64,000 bases of DNA from Comamonas flocculans (lineage in GTDB: Bacteria; Pseudomonadota; Gammaproteobacteria; Burkholderiales; Burkholderiaceae_C). Below are positions 9,102 through 17,644 of the stretch, piece after piece (within the stretch, counting starts at the first letter, position 1; every line of letters begins with the position of its first letter). The position numbers and the translations under genes were made by a program. The notes under the pieces were generated by a model. That model was not told the origin of the DNA and did no database searches. It worked only from the letters and a program-made list of their open reading frames with translations. The stretch spans positions 1,116,001 to 1,180,000 of the forward strand of contig NZ_CP042344.1 of assembly GCF_007954405.1 (NCBI RefSeq), in the 5' to 3' direction.

Positions 9102-9731
9102 TCAGAACACGGCCTGCAGGTGCCGTCCGACGAGCGCCCTGAGCAGCGGCAATTGTCCGTGAAAGAAGTGTGCACCGCCGGGTACAACCGTGACAGGGAG
9201 TAGCTGAGGCCGAGCCCAGTCGAACACGGCGGCAAGCGGCACGACATCATCGTGTTCACCGTGCACCACCAGTGTCCGCATGCGCGCCGGCTCGGGCACT
9301 TGGGCAACGTCGAAATTGCTGGCGGCTGCGCCCACCAGCACTGCATGCGTTGGGGTGCGTTCCTCCCACAGCGCGTGCAGTGCCTGGCTTGCCACAAAGG
9401 CGCCGAAGGAAAAGCCGGCCACGGCCAGCGGCCCTGAGGGAACGACCTGCTGCACGACCGCGAGCATGTCTTCCAACTCTCCACGGCCCCCATCGTAGGC
9501 ACCGGCGGAAGCACCGACACCCCGGAAATTGAAACGCACCGCGGCAAATCCGGCCATCACGAAGGCGCGTGCCAGCGTCTGGACGACCTTGTTGTCCATG
9601 GTGCCACCAAACTGCGGGTGCGGGTGAGCGACGACCGCCGTACCGCGCAGCTGCGTTCCATCGTCCGGTGCGCTGCGCACCGCTTCGATCGCCCCGGCGG
9701 GGCCTTCCAATTCAAGACGCTGCGACTGCAT
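9102..9731 (-). CDS. Alpha/beta hydrolase (serine hydrolase)
   Basis: Cytoplasmic alpha/beta hydrolase of 209 residues with no signal peptide. The family pattern is clear: AHPHPQFGGTMDNKVV near residue 35, RFNFRGVGASAG, the nucleophile elbow GFSFGAF (Ser in GFSFG), an acid in HGEHDDVVP, and a late His in GGAHFFHG. This subgroup is often annotated as a dienelactone-hydrolase-like or CocE-like small hydrolase; the substrate is unknown. It lies 76 bases upstream of dacC on the same strand and 35 bases downstream of the ferredoxin gene. Confidence 0.85.
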   Translation of the reverse strand: MQSQRLELEGPAGAIEAVRSAPDDGTQLRGTAVVAHPHPQFGGTMDNKVVQTLARAFVMAGFAAVRFNFRGVGASAGAYDGGRGELEDMLAVVQQVVPSGPLAVAGFSFGAFVASQALHALWEERTPTHAVLVGAAASNFDVAQVPEPARMRTLVVHGEHDDVVPLAAVFDWARPQLLPVTVVPGGAHFFHGQLPLLRALVGRHLQAVF

Positions 9732-9766
9732 GGCGCATCAGACCGTGGTTTGCGGGGCGATGGCGT

Positions 9767-10111
9767 TCACCGGCCCACCTCGTCAGGCAACACCAGACGC
9801 TCAACGATCTGTCCGTGCTTGAGGTGCGCTTCGACGATCTCATCGATGTCGGCCAGATCCACATAGGTGTACCAAACGCCTTCGGGGTAGACGACGGCGA
9901 CCGGGGCGCCCGCACAGCGGTTCAGGCAGCCCGCCTTGTTGACCCTGACCTTGCCCTTGCCCGCAAGGCCCTCGTCCTTGACGCGGCCCTTGCAGTGTTG
10001 AAATGCCTCCTGCGCTCCATGCTGGGCGCAGCAATAGTCGCCGTTGTCGCGCTGATTGAGGCAAAAGAAGATATGCCGCCCATAGTACGGCGCGGATCGG
10101 GAATCGTTCAT
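9767..10111 (-). CDS. 2Fe-2S ferredoxin-like protein (thioredoxin fold)
   Basis: Small (114-residue) protein of the thioredoxin-like 2Fe-2S ferredoxin family. The ligand cysteines are visible: Cys in FFCLNQRDNGDYCCAQHG and Cys in GCLNRCAGAPVAVVYPEG, the pattern of NuoE-like or FeSII ferredoxins. A possible alternative start three codons upstream (10120) cannot be excluded. It is probably cotranscribed with the HemJ-like gene upstream (22 bases) and the hydrolase downstream. Its electron-transfer partner is not known. Confidence 0.82.
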   Translation of the reverse strand: MNDSRSAPYYGRHIFFCLNQRDNGDYCCAQHGAQEAFQHCKGRVKDEGLAGKGKVRVNKAGCLNRCAGAPVAVVYPEGVWYTYVDLADIDEIVEAHLKHGQIVERLVLPDEVGR

Positions 10112-10133
10112 GCCCGCCATTGTAGAAAGCCGC

Positions 10134-10562
10134 TCAAAATGGTTTGACCACGACCAGCACCACCGCGGCCAGCAGCAGCACCACGGGGGCCTCGTTGAAC
10201 CAGCGATACCACCGATGGCCATGGCGGCTGGACCCTTGCGCCAGGCGGCGCAGCTCCAGCATGCACCACCCGTGATAGACCAACAGAACAAGAACCACCA
10301 GCAGCTTGGCGTGCAGCCAGCCGTTGCCAGGCCCCCGGCCTATGCCGTAGCCCAGCCACAACCACAGCCCCAATGCGAGCGCCGGCACGGCCAGCAGACT
10401 CATGAACCGCATGAGCTTGCGTGCCATCAGGAGCAGGCGCTGACGCTCCGCCACCGATCCTGGCGCCACCATGGCCAGGTTGACGAAGATGCGCGGCAGA
10501 TAGAACAGCCCGGCGAACCAGCTGACCACGAAAACGATATGCAAAGACTTGACCCACAGCAT
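10134..10562 (-). CDS. hemJ: HemJ/CopD-family membrane protein (probable protoporphyrinogen IX oxidase)
   Basis: Four-helix membrane protein of 142 residues. The N-terminus MLWVKSLHIVFVVSWFAGLF carries the conserved His8 and aromatic pattern of HemJ, the oxygen-independent protoporphyrinogen oxidase found in many proteobacteria, and a second segment has the conserved Lys (NGWLHAKLLVVLVLL). CopD-type proteins share this fold, so a copper-related function is an alternative; length and N-terminus favour HemJ. A terminator hairpin lies just upstream, separating it from the tRNA gene. Confidence 0.75.
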   Translation of the reverse strand: MLWVKSLHIVFVVSWFAGLFYLPRIFVNLAMVAPGSVAERQRLLLMARKLMRFMSLLAVPALALGLWLWLGYGIGRGPGNGWLHAKLLVVLVLLVYHGWCMLELRRLAQGSSRHGHRWYRWFNEAPVVLLLAAVVLVVVKPF

Positions 10563-10579
10563 GCGGCGGCATCATCCAT

Positions 10580-10606
10580 AAAAAGGAGCCCGGCACATGG
10601 CCGGGC
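10580..10606 (-). terminator. Intrinsic terminator after tRNA-Arg
   Basis: On the minus strand a 7-bp perfect stem (GCCCGGC/GCCGGGC, loop of five bases, 10106 bases region 10588-10606) is followed after two or three bases by a run of five U (10584-10580). It lies between the tRNA-Arg gene and hemJ, so it likely ends the tRNA transcript. Confidence 0.6.
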
Positions 10607-10747
10607 AGACAAGCCTCTGTGGCCGCATGCGGCCCGAGGCCCCGCTCAGGGAGGAAAGCGGGGGGTGGTCGCCCACCCGCAGACAATCTAGCACCGCGCA
10701 CCCGGCCCCGCAAGCCACGTCCCGAAACGGGACCCTGCGGACCCTGA

Positions 10748-10824
10748 TGGCCTGCCCGGAGGGACTCGAACCCCCGACCTATTGCTTAGAAGGCAATTGC
10801 TCTGTCCAGTTGAGCTACGGGCAG
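10748..10824 (-). tRNA. tRNA-Arg (anticodon TCT)
   Basis: A full cloverleaf folds on the minus strand: acceptor CTGCCCG/CGGGCAG (7 bp), D stem GCTC/GAGC, anticodon stem ATTGC/GCAAT with loop CTTCTAA giving anticodon TCT (reads AGA), T stem closing the loop TTCGAGT, and discriminator G. The 3' CCA is encoded (10750-10748), giving 77 nucleotides in all. Confidence 0.95.
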
Positions 10825-10860
10825 GAAAGGCGCGCCGCAGGAATGCGCTGGCTCGAGCTC

Positions 10861-13239
10861 TCAGCTCAACAGACGCTCCGGGTTGGCGTTGAGTTTGGCC
10901 ACCACGTTGCGCGTGGCGCGCACCGTGATGCCTTCGACATCCTGCGGCGTGAGCAGCCGCGCCTGGAGATAGGCCGCCAGCCGCCGCGCCTGAAAGAGGT
11001 AATTCTGCCCGCTCGGCGCAATGAACAAATGCAACTGCTTGCGCTGGCTATGCCAGACGTATTGCACTCGCATGGTGCCGCCGTTGTGGTCCAGCGTGTA
11101 CCAGGTGCCCAGAGGCAGTTCGTTGGCGCGCTTGAGCGCCTCGCTCTGAACCGGCGCATCGGTGTCCGGGATGACGTCGATGGCGGAGGCATCGATGCCA
11201 AGCAGCAGCTCGATGTTCTCGGCGTTCAGCGGAATGTCGCCCAGGCTCTCGTCGCTGATGAAGTCTTCCAGGTCCACCAGGCGCTGGGCCATCTCGTCGA
11301 TGCGCTCCTGGGCGATCACCGCCGTCTTGGCGACGAAGGCTTCGGCCAGCGTGTCGGTCAATTCCTTGATTTGCGCGTCCTGCGCTTCACCTTCCATGCC
11401 GACCAGAGCCAAGCCCCGGCGCAGGCGTTCGAGAATACCCGGAAGCATCTGGATCACCTGGTTACGCTCACTGCGGTTGGGTTTGGCGCCCGATGCCCAC
11501 ACCAGGTCGGCCGCCACCCGCTTGTACTGCGTGGTCTCCTTGTCCTGCACCCCATACTTCACCGCCGCCATGGCCAGCACCTCGGCCCAGGTGCGAAACA
11601 GGAAGTCGCGTATCTCCTCGCGCACCGGCATGTCGCGCAGCATGGTGCGCAGCTCGATCGTGAACTGGACGGTGAGCGTCTCCTTTTGCTCCATCTGCTG
11701 GGCCACACCCACGATCTCGGAGCTGGTCTTCTGCGCCTTCACGAGCGAGTCGGCAAGGAATTTCTCGAATTCGTCGTGGACGATCTGAAACACCTTGCTG
11801 CCCGTCTCCGGATATTGCTCTATGACCTGGACCACCCGGCGGATCTCCTTCTCCAGCGCGCTGCCATTGATCGCATTGGCGTCAAAGCCCAGCACGCACG
11901 AGCCCATGCGGTCGATCAGCTTGCGCGCCGGGTGGTCCACCTGGTTGAAGAATTCGGGCTCGGCCAGCGCCACCCTGAGCACCGGTACCTGCAGGCGCGC
12001 GAACCATACGCGCACCGAAGGCGGGATGCGATCCTCGTCCAGAATGCTCTGGAACATCAACGCGACGATTTCGATGATCGCCTTCTCGCTGGCCGTTTCC
12101 GCCTTTTCCTTGAGTTCGACAGCGCGCTGGCGCACTTCGGTCACCGCCTGGGCCACGGCGACCGGCGTGTAGGCGGAAACCAGCATGTGCGGCCCGGCAC
12201 CACCATAGAAGGCATTGGCCTGCACCTGCATGGAACCGAGCGCCTGCGACAAGGCCATGGTTGCGGGCGGGGCGTGCACCGGGCTGAACCCCGTCGATGA
12301 CTGGATCAGCAAATGCTGCAGCTGCACCATGACCTCCTCGGCACGCTGGCGCGTCATGTCCAGCTGCGACCAGCCGTAGGCCTGCGCCGCATCGACCGCC
12401 TGGGCGCTGCCGGGAAAACTGCCGTAGGCCGAGGGAGCCACCATGCCCGGGGGCGGCGCCAGATGCGCCCCCGCCGAACCGAGCTGGGAGCCACTGGCCA
12501 GCGCCCCATAGCCCGAAGTCGCGGCTTGGCTGGCGGCAAAAGCCGCCGCTGCGCCCGCGTGCGCGCGTGAGGTGGCCGACGGCGGCCGGACTACTCGGCT
12601 GCGCAGCGCCGCCAGGTCGGGCACGCCTTGTTTGTCATAGAGCTCGACCACCGCTTCATAGGCCGGCACTGCCGCCTTGGTCAGGGCGGTTTCGAGCGAA
12701 TCGAACACGAGATCCAGCTCGTCGCGCGACAAGCCGGCGTCAAACCATTGGTCCACCAGCGCCAGGCATGCGACTTCGGGGCGCAGCACGTCGTCCGCCT
12801 CGAGCTCACGACCCTCGAGGTATTTGGTGCGCTGGCGCACCGCCTCCAGCGTGCTGTCCGCCTTGGCGGCAATCGCACGCGCAAGCCGCGCACCGAGCAA
12901 GCGGTTTTCCACCGCATCTTCACTCACCAGCTGCAGACCATCGAGCCCGCCGCCGGAGAGCCCATGCGGCGCGGATTTGCGCTGGGCGCCACCTTCAGCG
13001 TCACGCCATGCCTGGGCGACCCCGTCTGCCCACTTCTGGTGGTGGCTGCGGTAATGCAGCCAGGTGTCGCGGCGGCGCTGCATCACCTGGTGCGTGGCGA
13101 CCTCTCCGACCAGTTCGTTCAAGGCATCAAAGAGCGCCTTGTCCACGCCCGGCAGGCTGTCGCACAAGCTCTGCACGAAATGCCGGCGCGCTGCGCCGGC
13201 AAGGTCGCTGGATGGGCGGTACATAGGTGTCGAGGCCAT
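10861..13239 (-). CDS. DUF1631 domain protein, function unknown
   Basis: Very large (792-residue) cytoplasmic protein with no signal peptide or membrane segment. It resembles the DUF1631 family of beta- and gammaproteobacteria, sometimes mislabelled thymidine phosphorylase. The N-terminal half is helical (RRRDTWLHYRSHHQKWADG), a low-complexity Ala/Ser/Gly linker spans about residues 225-300, and a second helical half (RVWFARLQVPVLRVALAEPEFF) is followed by a C-terminal small-barrel-like region (LPLGTWYTLDHNGGTMRVQYVW) that may be PilZ-like. A PilZ-type fold would suggest c-di-GMP signalling, but this is inference. It lies between secF and tRNA-Arg. Confidence 0.75.
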   Translation of the reverse strand: MASTPMYRPSSDLAGAARRHFVQSLCDSLPGVDKALFDALNELVGEVATHQVMQRRRDTWLHYRSHHQKWADGVAQAWRDAEGGAQRKSAPHGLSGGGLDGLQLVSEDAVENRLLGARLARAIAAKADSTLEAVRQRTKYLEGRELEADDVLRPEVACLALVDQWFDAGLSRDELDLVFDSLETALTKAAVPAYEAVVELYDKQGVPDLAALRSRVVRPPSATSRAHAGAAAAFAASQAATSGYGALASGSQLGSAGAHLAPPPGMVAPSAYGSFPGSAQAVDAAQAYGWSQLDMTRQRAEEVMVQLQHLLIQSSTGFSPVHAPPATMALSQALGSMQVQANAFYGGAGPHMLVSAYTPVAVAQAVTEVRQRAVELKEKAETASEKAIIEIVALMFQSILDEDRIPPSVRVWFARLQVPVLRVALAEPEFFNQVDHPARKLIDRMGSCVLGFDANAINGSALEKEIRRVVQVIEQYPETGSKVFQIVHDEFEKFLADSLVKAQKTSSEIVGVAQQMEQKETLTVQFTIELRTMLRDMPVREEIRDFLFRTWAEVLAMAAVKYGVQDKETTQYKRVAADLVWASGAKPNRSERNQVIQMLPGILERLRRGLALVGMEGEAQDAQIKELTDTLAEAFVAKTAVIAQERIDEMAQRLVDLEDFISDESLGDIPLNAENIELLLGIDASAIDVIPDTDAPVQSEALKRANELPLGTWYTLDHNGGTMRVQYVWHSQRKQLHLFIAPSGQNYLFQARRLAAYLQARLLTPQDVEGITVRATRNVVAKLNANPERLLS

Positions 13240-13297
13240 GGAAGCCGCATATTACCCGCTGCCGATAGTCACCAGCGCGACACCGCCATCCAGACCT

Positions 13298-14251
13298 TCA
13301 GACCACTGCTCCGGCGTTCGGATCGTTGGGGTCACCGCCCTTGTGCGTGTGCACCTTGGCCAGATCCTCGCGCTTGACACCGAGCCACATTGCGATCGCG
13401 GCGGCAACGAACACCGAAGAGTAGATGCCGAACAGGATGCCTATGGTCAGCGCCAGCGCGAAGTAGTGCAGGCTGGGGCCGCCGAAGAAAAACATCGACA
13501 ACACCATGGCCTCGGTGGACGCATGGGTGATCACCGTGCGGCTCATGGTGCTGGTGATGCCATGGTCTATCACCTCGTGCGGCGTCAGCTTGCGGAACTT
13601 GCGGAAAGCCTCGCGGATACGGTCGAAGATCACCACCGACTCGTTGACCGAGTAACCGAGCACCGCCAGCACGCCCGCCAGCACCGAGAGCGAGAACTCC
13701 CACTGGAAGAAGGCAAAGAAGCCCAGGATGATCACCACGTCGTGCAGGTTGGCGATGATGCCGGCCACACCGAACTTCCATTCGAAGCGGATCGACAGAT
13801 AGATGACGATGCCCAGTACCACCATGCCCAGCGCCATCAGGCCGCCGTGCACCAGTTCATCACCCACCTGCGGCCCGACGAATTCGGTGCGCCGCAGCGT
13901 GACGCCGGCATCCTGCGCCTTGAGCGCCGCCATCACGTCCTCGCTCTGCTGCGCGGAGGTCACGCCCTTTTGCACGGGCAGGCGGATCATCACGTCGCGC
14001 GAGGTACCGAAGTTCTGCACGATCACGTCCTGATAGCCCAGGCCGGAGATGGCCTCGCGCACCTTGCCGATGTCGGCAGTCTGCTCGTAGGCCACCTCCA
14101 TCACGGTGCCGCCGGTGAACTCCACCGACAGGTGCAACCCGCGCGTGAGCAGGAAAAAGACGGCAAGAGCGAAGGTCACGAAGGAAATCACGTTGAAGAC
14201 CAACGCGTACTTCATGAACGGAATGTCCTTGCGGATGCGGAAGAACTCCAT
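13298..14251 (-). CDS. secF: Protein translocase subunit SecF
   Basis: Inner-membrane accessory subunit of the Sec translocon that uses proton motive force to pull preproteins through SecYEG. Length is 317 residues with six hydrophobic segments, a periplasmic domain after the first (EFTGGTVMEVAYEQ) and the conserved late motifs GYSVNESVVIFDRIRE and DHGITSTMSRTVITHAST. It follows secD on the same strand after a 98-base spacer that contains a strong hairpin. Confidence 0.97.
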   Translation of the reverse strand: MEFFRIRKDIPFMKYALVFNVISFVTFALAVFFLLTRGLHLSVEFTGGTVMEVAYEQTADIGKVREAISGLGYQDVIVQNFGTSRDVMIRLPVQKGVTSAQQSEDVMAALKAQDAGVTLRRTEFVGPQVGDELVHGGLMALGMVVLGIVIYLSIRFEWKFGVAGIIANLHDVVIILGFFAFFQWEFSLSVLAGVLAVLGYSVNESVVIFDRIREAFRKFRKLTPHEVIDHGITSTMSRTVITHASTEAMVLSMFFFGGPSLHYFALALTIGILFGIYSSVFVAAAIAMWLGVKREDLAKVHTHKGGDPNDPNAGAVV

Positions 14252-14312
14252 TTTTTATCCTCTATCCAGCGTTTTCGGCGGAAGTCCGCATGCGCACGAC
14301 GCATGGGGAGAT

Positions 14313-14342
14313 GGAGCCAAAAATTCCATGGTTTCTGGCTCC
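14313..14342 (-). repeat. Hairpin between secD and secF
   Basis: A 30-base imperfect inverted repeat has perfect 7-base outer arms (GGAGCCA and TGGCTCC) and a palindromic CCATGG core. It sits just after the secD stop and 60 bases before secF. No U-run follows, so it looks more like an mRNA processing or stability element than a terminator; that reading is inference. Confidence 0.5.
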
Positions 14343-14349
14343 CGCCGGT

Positions 14350-16251
14350 TCAGTTGTTGTAGCCGCGACCGGCCACGGAGCGCAGCTCGCTGCCGTCCTC
14401 GGGCTTCCAGATCTGGCCGATCGAGATGCTCTTGAGCTTCTTTTTCTTGCCATACCAGAGATTGACCACGCCGCGCGAGAAGAACACCGCCGAGAACATG
14501 CTGGTGAGAATGCCGATGCAGTGCACCACGGCAAAGCCACGCACCGGGCCGGAGCCAAAGGCCAGCAGCGCAAGACCCGCGATCAGCGTGGTGACGTTGG
14601 AGTCAAGGATCGTCGCCCAGGCGTTCTCGTAGCCTGCGTGGATGGCGGACTGGGGTGCAACGCCAGCGCGCAGCTCCTCGCGGATGCGCTCGTTGATCAG
14701 CACGTTGGAGTCGATCGCCACGCCCAGCGCCAGCGCCATGGCGGCGATGCCCGGCAAGGTGAGCGTGGCCTGCAGCATGGACAGCACCGCGATCAGGAGC
14801 AGCACGTTGACCGACAGCGCCAGCGTGGAGAACACGCCGAACAGCAGGTAGTAGATGCACATGAAGGCGGCGATCACCGCCATGCCCCAGACCACGGAGT
14901 GGATGCCGCGCTGGATGTTGTCCGCCCCCAGGCTCGGGCCTATGGTGTATTCCTCGATGATCTCCATGGGCGCGGCGAGCGAGCCCGCGCGCAGCAGCAG
15001 CGCCGTGTCGTTGGCTTCCACCGTGGTCATGCGCCCGGAAATCTGCACCCGGCCGCCCCCGATCTCGGTGCGTATCACCGGCGCGGTGACGACCTCACCC
15101 TTGCCCTTCTCGAACAGCACGATGGCCATGCGCTTGCCCACGTTCTCGCGCGTGACGTCCTTGAAGATGCGCGAGCCCTTGGCGTCCAGCGTCAGGTTCA
15201 CGGTGGGTTCCTGCGTCTGGCCGTCAAAGCCGGGCTGGGCGTCGGTGAGGTTTTCACCCGTCAGAATCACCTGCTTCTTGACGATGACCGCCTGCTGGTT
15301 GCGGTCCAGGTACTTCTCGTCGCCGAACGGCACCGGGCCGGTGCCCATTTCCGCAGCACGGCCTTCGGTGGATTCATCCACCATGCGCACTTCCAGCGTG
15401 GCGGTGCGCCCGAGGATGTCCTTGGCCTTGGCGGTGTCCTGCACGCCGGGCAGCTGCACCACGATGCGGTCCAGCCCCTGCTGCTGGATCACCGGCTCGG
15501 CCACGCCGAGCTCGTTGATGCGGTTGTGCAGCGTGACGATGTTCTGCTTGAGCGCCTGCTCCTGCACCTTGCGCAGAGACTCGGGCTTGATCGTGGCCGT
15601 GAGCAGCTGCGCCTCGCCGTCGGGTGCCACAGCCACCTGCAGGTCGGGGAACTGATCACCGACCAGATTGCGCGCCGCAGCCACCGCCGCGTCGTCGCGC
15701 AGACGCACGCGGATGCTCTGGCCCTCGCGCGAAATGCCGCCGTGACGGATGCCCTTCTCGCGCAGCGAGGTGCGCAGGTCGCCCGCATAGGATTCGGCCT
15801 TCTTGGTCAGCGCCGCCTGCATGTCCACCTGCAGCATGAAGTGCACGCCGCCACGCAGGTCCAGCCCCAGATACATGGGGCGCGCGTTGATCGCGGTGAG
15901 CCAGTCCGGCGAGCGCGACACCAGGTTCAGCGCCACGATGTAGGGCGGGTCCGACGGGTCGGGGATCAGCGCCTTCTCGATCGCGTCCTTGGCCTTGAGC
16001 TGGTCGTCGGGCGTGTCGAAGCGCGCGCGCACCGAGCTGCCCTCGAGCACCACCGAGTCGGACTTCAGCCCCGCCGCCTGGATGGCCTGCTGCACGCGCT
16101 CGAGCACCGCGGCGTCGATCTTGATCGTCGCCTTCGCCGAAGAGACCTGCACGGCCGGAGCCTCGCCATAGAAATTGGGCAGCGTGTACAGCGCCGCGAC
16201 GAGCAGCGCGACCGCGATGATCACGTACTTCCAGGCCGGATAACGGTTCAT
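14350..16251 (-). CDS. secD: Protein translocase subunit SecD
   Basis: RND-like membrane subunit of SecDF-YajC. Length is 633 residues: N-terminal membrane anchor (MNRYPAWKYVIIAVALLVAAL), the P1 periplasmic domain with the family signature GLDLRGGVHFMLQVD, and a C-terminal block of five helices with VAIDSNVLINERIREE. A longer open frame adds 14 residues, but ATG 16251 gives the standard N-terminus. It is cotranscribed with yajC (52 bases upstream) and secF. Confidence 0.97.
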   Translation of the reverse strand: MNRYPAWKYVIIAVALLVAALYTLPNFYGEAPAVQVSSAKATIKIDAAVLERVQQAIQAAGLKSDSVVLEGSSVRARFDTPDDQLKAKDAIEKALIPDPSDPPYIVALNLVSRSPDWLTAINARPMYLGLDLRGGVHFMLQVDMQAALTKKAESYAGDLRTSLREKGIRHGGISREGQSIRVRLRDDAAVAAARNLVGDQFPDLQVAVAPDGEAQLLTATIKPESLRKVQEQALKQNIVTLHNRINELGVAEPVIQQQGLDRIVVQLPGVQDTAKAKDILGRTATLEVRMVDESTEGRAAEMGTGPVPFGDEKYLDRNQQAVIVKKQVILTGENLTDAQPGFDGQTQEPTVNLTLDAKGSRIFKDVTRENVGKRMAIVLFEKGKGEVVTAPVIRTEIGGGRVQISGRMTTVEANDTALLLRAGSLAAPMEIIEEYTIGPSLGADNIQRGIHSVVWGMAVIAAFMCIYYLLFGVFSTLALSVNVLLLIAVLSMLQATLTLPGIAAMALALGVAIDSNVLINERIREELRAGVAPQSAIHAGYENAWATILDSNVTTLIAGLALLAFGSGPVRGFAVVHCIGILTSMFSAVFFSRGVVNLWYGKKKKLKSISIGQIWKPEDGSELRSVAGRGYNN

Positions 16252-16303
16252 TTCATGCTCTCTCGACGTGGCCGGGCCACGCCGCACCCGCACGGGGCGC
16301 GGT

Positions 16304-16639
16304 TTACTTGATCGTGCCCTTGGGCAGGACTTGCGACACGGCGCTGCGCTGCACCTGGACTTCCACGCCCGGCGCTATCTCGACATGCAGCGTCGATTCG
16401 TTCAGACGCGTGACCTTGCCCAGAACCCCGCCAGCGGTGGCCACCTCGTCGCCCTTGGCCAGCGCCTCGATCATGCTGCGGTGCTCTTTCTGGCGCTTCA
16501 TCTGCGGGCGGATCATGATGAAGTAGAGCACCACGAACATCAGCACCAGAGGCAGCATGCCTCCGAGCGAGCTCATCAGGTCACCACCGCCGGCGGCTGC
16601 GGCCGGCGCGGTCTGGGCATATGCGGAAGAAATCAACAC
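16304..16639 (-). CDS. yajC: Preprotein translocase subunit YajC
   Basis: Single-pass membrane protein (111 residues) of the SecDF-YajC complex. The helix MLPLVLMFVVLYFIMIRPQ is followed by the family hallmark QMKRQKEH and a small KOW-like C-terminal part (GDEVATAGGVLGKV). The start is GTG 16639, with a GGAG ribosome site seven bases upstream; the next codon, TTG, is a less likely alternative. It is the first gene of yajC-secD-secF. Confidence 0.95.
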   Translation of the reverse strand: MLISSAYAQTAPAAAAGGGDLMSSLGGMLPLVLMFVVLYFIMIRPQMKRQKEHRSMIEALAKGDEVATAGGVLGKVTRLNESTLHVEIAPGVEVQVQRSAVSQVLPKGTIK

Positions 16640-16802
16640 GGTTTACTCCAGGAGGGGTCATGTGGGCCGGCTGGGCCCCGGGCAAACGGCGCGGGCAGCG
16701 GCGAACCGGCAATTGTATTCGTCACCCGGTCCGGCGCCCGGCGTGCCGCCGCAGGGCGGACCTGCCCCCATACACGCAGGGCATGCCGCGTGCCGTGAAC
16801 AT

Positions 16803-17585
16803 TCAAGGCGCTGGCCCGAAAGGCTGGCCGTTGAGCTGGGCCAGCCGCGCCGGCGTGCCGACATCGACCCAGAGGCCGCGGTAGAGCTCGGCGCTGACGC
16901 GTCCTGCCGCCATGGCCGCGCGCAGCAGCGGTGCCAGCGGCGCCGCGCGGCCCTCGGGGTTGCCGCAGGCAAGGCCACACCAGGGCGGCATGAAGAGCTG
17001 CGCGCGCAGCAAGGCGATGGTGCTGTAGGTATGGCGCGGGCCGGGATGGCCTGGCGGCAGATCGAGCGCGCGACCGTCTGCCGAGAGGCCGAAATCACCC
17101 TCGCGGTGGTGTTCGGGGTTGGGAACCAGCCACAGGTGCGCGAGCGCATGGCTGTGCATGAACCGCTCGACCGCTTGCGCCGGATAGTCGAAATCGGGCG
17201 CAAAGACGTCGCCCGCTGCCAGCCAGAACACCTCGGACAAGCGCGGCAGGGCCCGGACGATGCCGCCCGCGGTCTCCAGTGCGCGGCCAAAATCCCGCCC
17301 TTCGTTCGAATATGAAATCGATAGCTTCTGGCGCTTGTCCATCAAGGGGAAAGGCGCAAAAACATCACCAAACACCCGACCGATTGCATCGCCCTGCCAG
17401 GCGGTATTGATCACGGCCTTGCGCACGCCGGCCGTAGCCAGCGCCCGCAAATGCCAGTGCAGCAGCGGGCGTCCGCGCACCTGCAGCAATGGCTTGGGGC
17501 AGGTGTCGGTCAAGGGCCGCATGCGCTCGCCGCGGCCAGCGGCAAGCAGCATCGCGGGAACCTGAAACGGCGCGGCGGCACTCAT
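16803..17585 (-). CDS. murU: Nucleotidyltransferase, probable N-acetylmuramate-1-phosphate uridylyltransferase MurU
   Basis: NTP-transferase of the sugar-phosphate type (260 residues). The glycine-rich N-terminal signature LAAGRGERMRPLT (residues 13-25), followed by CPKPLLQV, binds the nucleotide; LAAGDVFAPDFDYPA carries the metal-binding Asp, and the C-terminus has the WVDVGTPARL loop. This matches MurU of the cell-wall recycling route (MurNAc-1-P to UDP-MurNAc). The amgK kinase usually next to it is not in the window. A peptide MDKRQKLSIS at about residues 82-91 is encoded by a palindromic-repeat fragment. It diverges from pepP. Confidence 0.8.
   Translation of the reverse strand: MSAAAPFQVPAMLLAAGRGERMRPLTDTCPKPLLQVRGRPLLHWHLRALATAGVRKAVINTAWQGDAIGRVFGDVFAPFPLMDKRQKLSISYSNEGRDFGRALETAGGIVRALPRLSEVFWLAAGDVFAPDFDYPAQAVERFMHSHALAHLWLVPNPEHHREGDFGLSADGRALDLPPGHPGPRHTYSTIALLRAQLFMPPWCGLACGNPEGRAAPLAPLLRAAMAAGRVSAELYRGLWVDVGTPARLAQLNGQPFGPAP
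17308..17350 (-). repeat. Palindromic-repeat fragment inside murU
   Basis: The stretch around ATAGCTTCTGGCGCTTGTCC resembles one arm of the AGCTG...GCGCTTG repeat seen at 41983-42058 and inside dsbD (55559-55614). It stays in frame in murU and encodes a peptide (KRQKLSISY) foreign to the nucleotidyltransferase core. Membership of one repeat family is judged by eye. Confidence 0.45.
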
Positions 17586-17644
17586 GGCGCGGGCAGTTTA
17601 AGGCCCGCGGCCGGCGCCCCGTCGGCGCAGTACGATGCGGCCCC

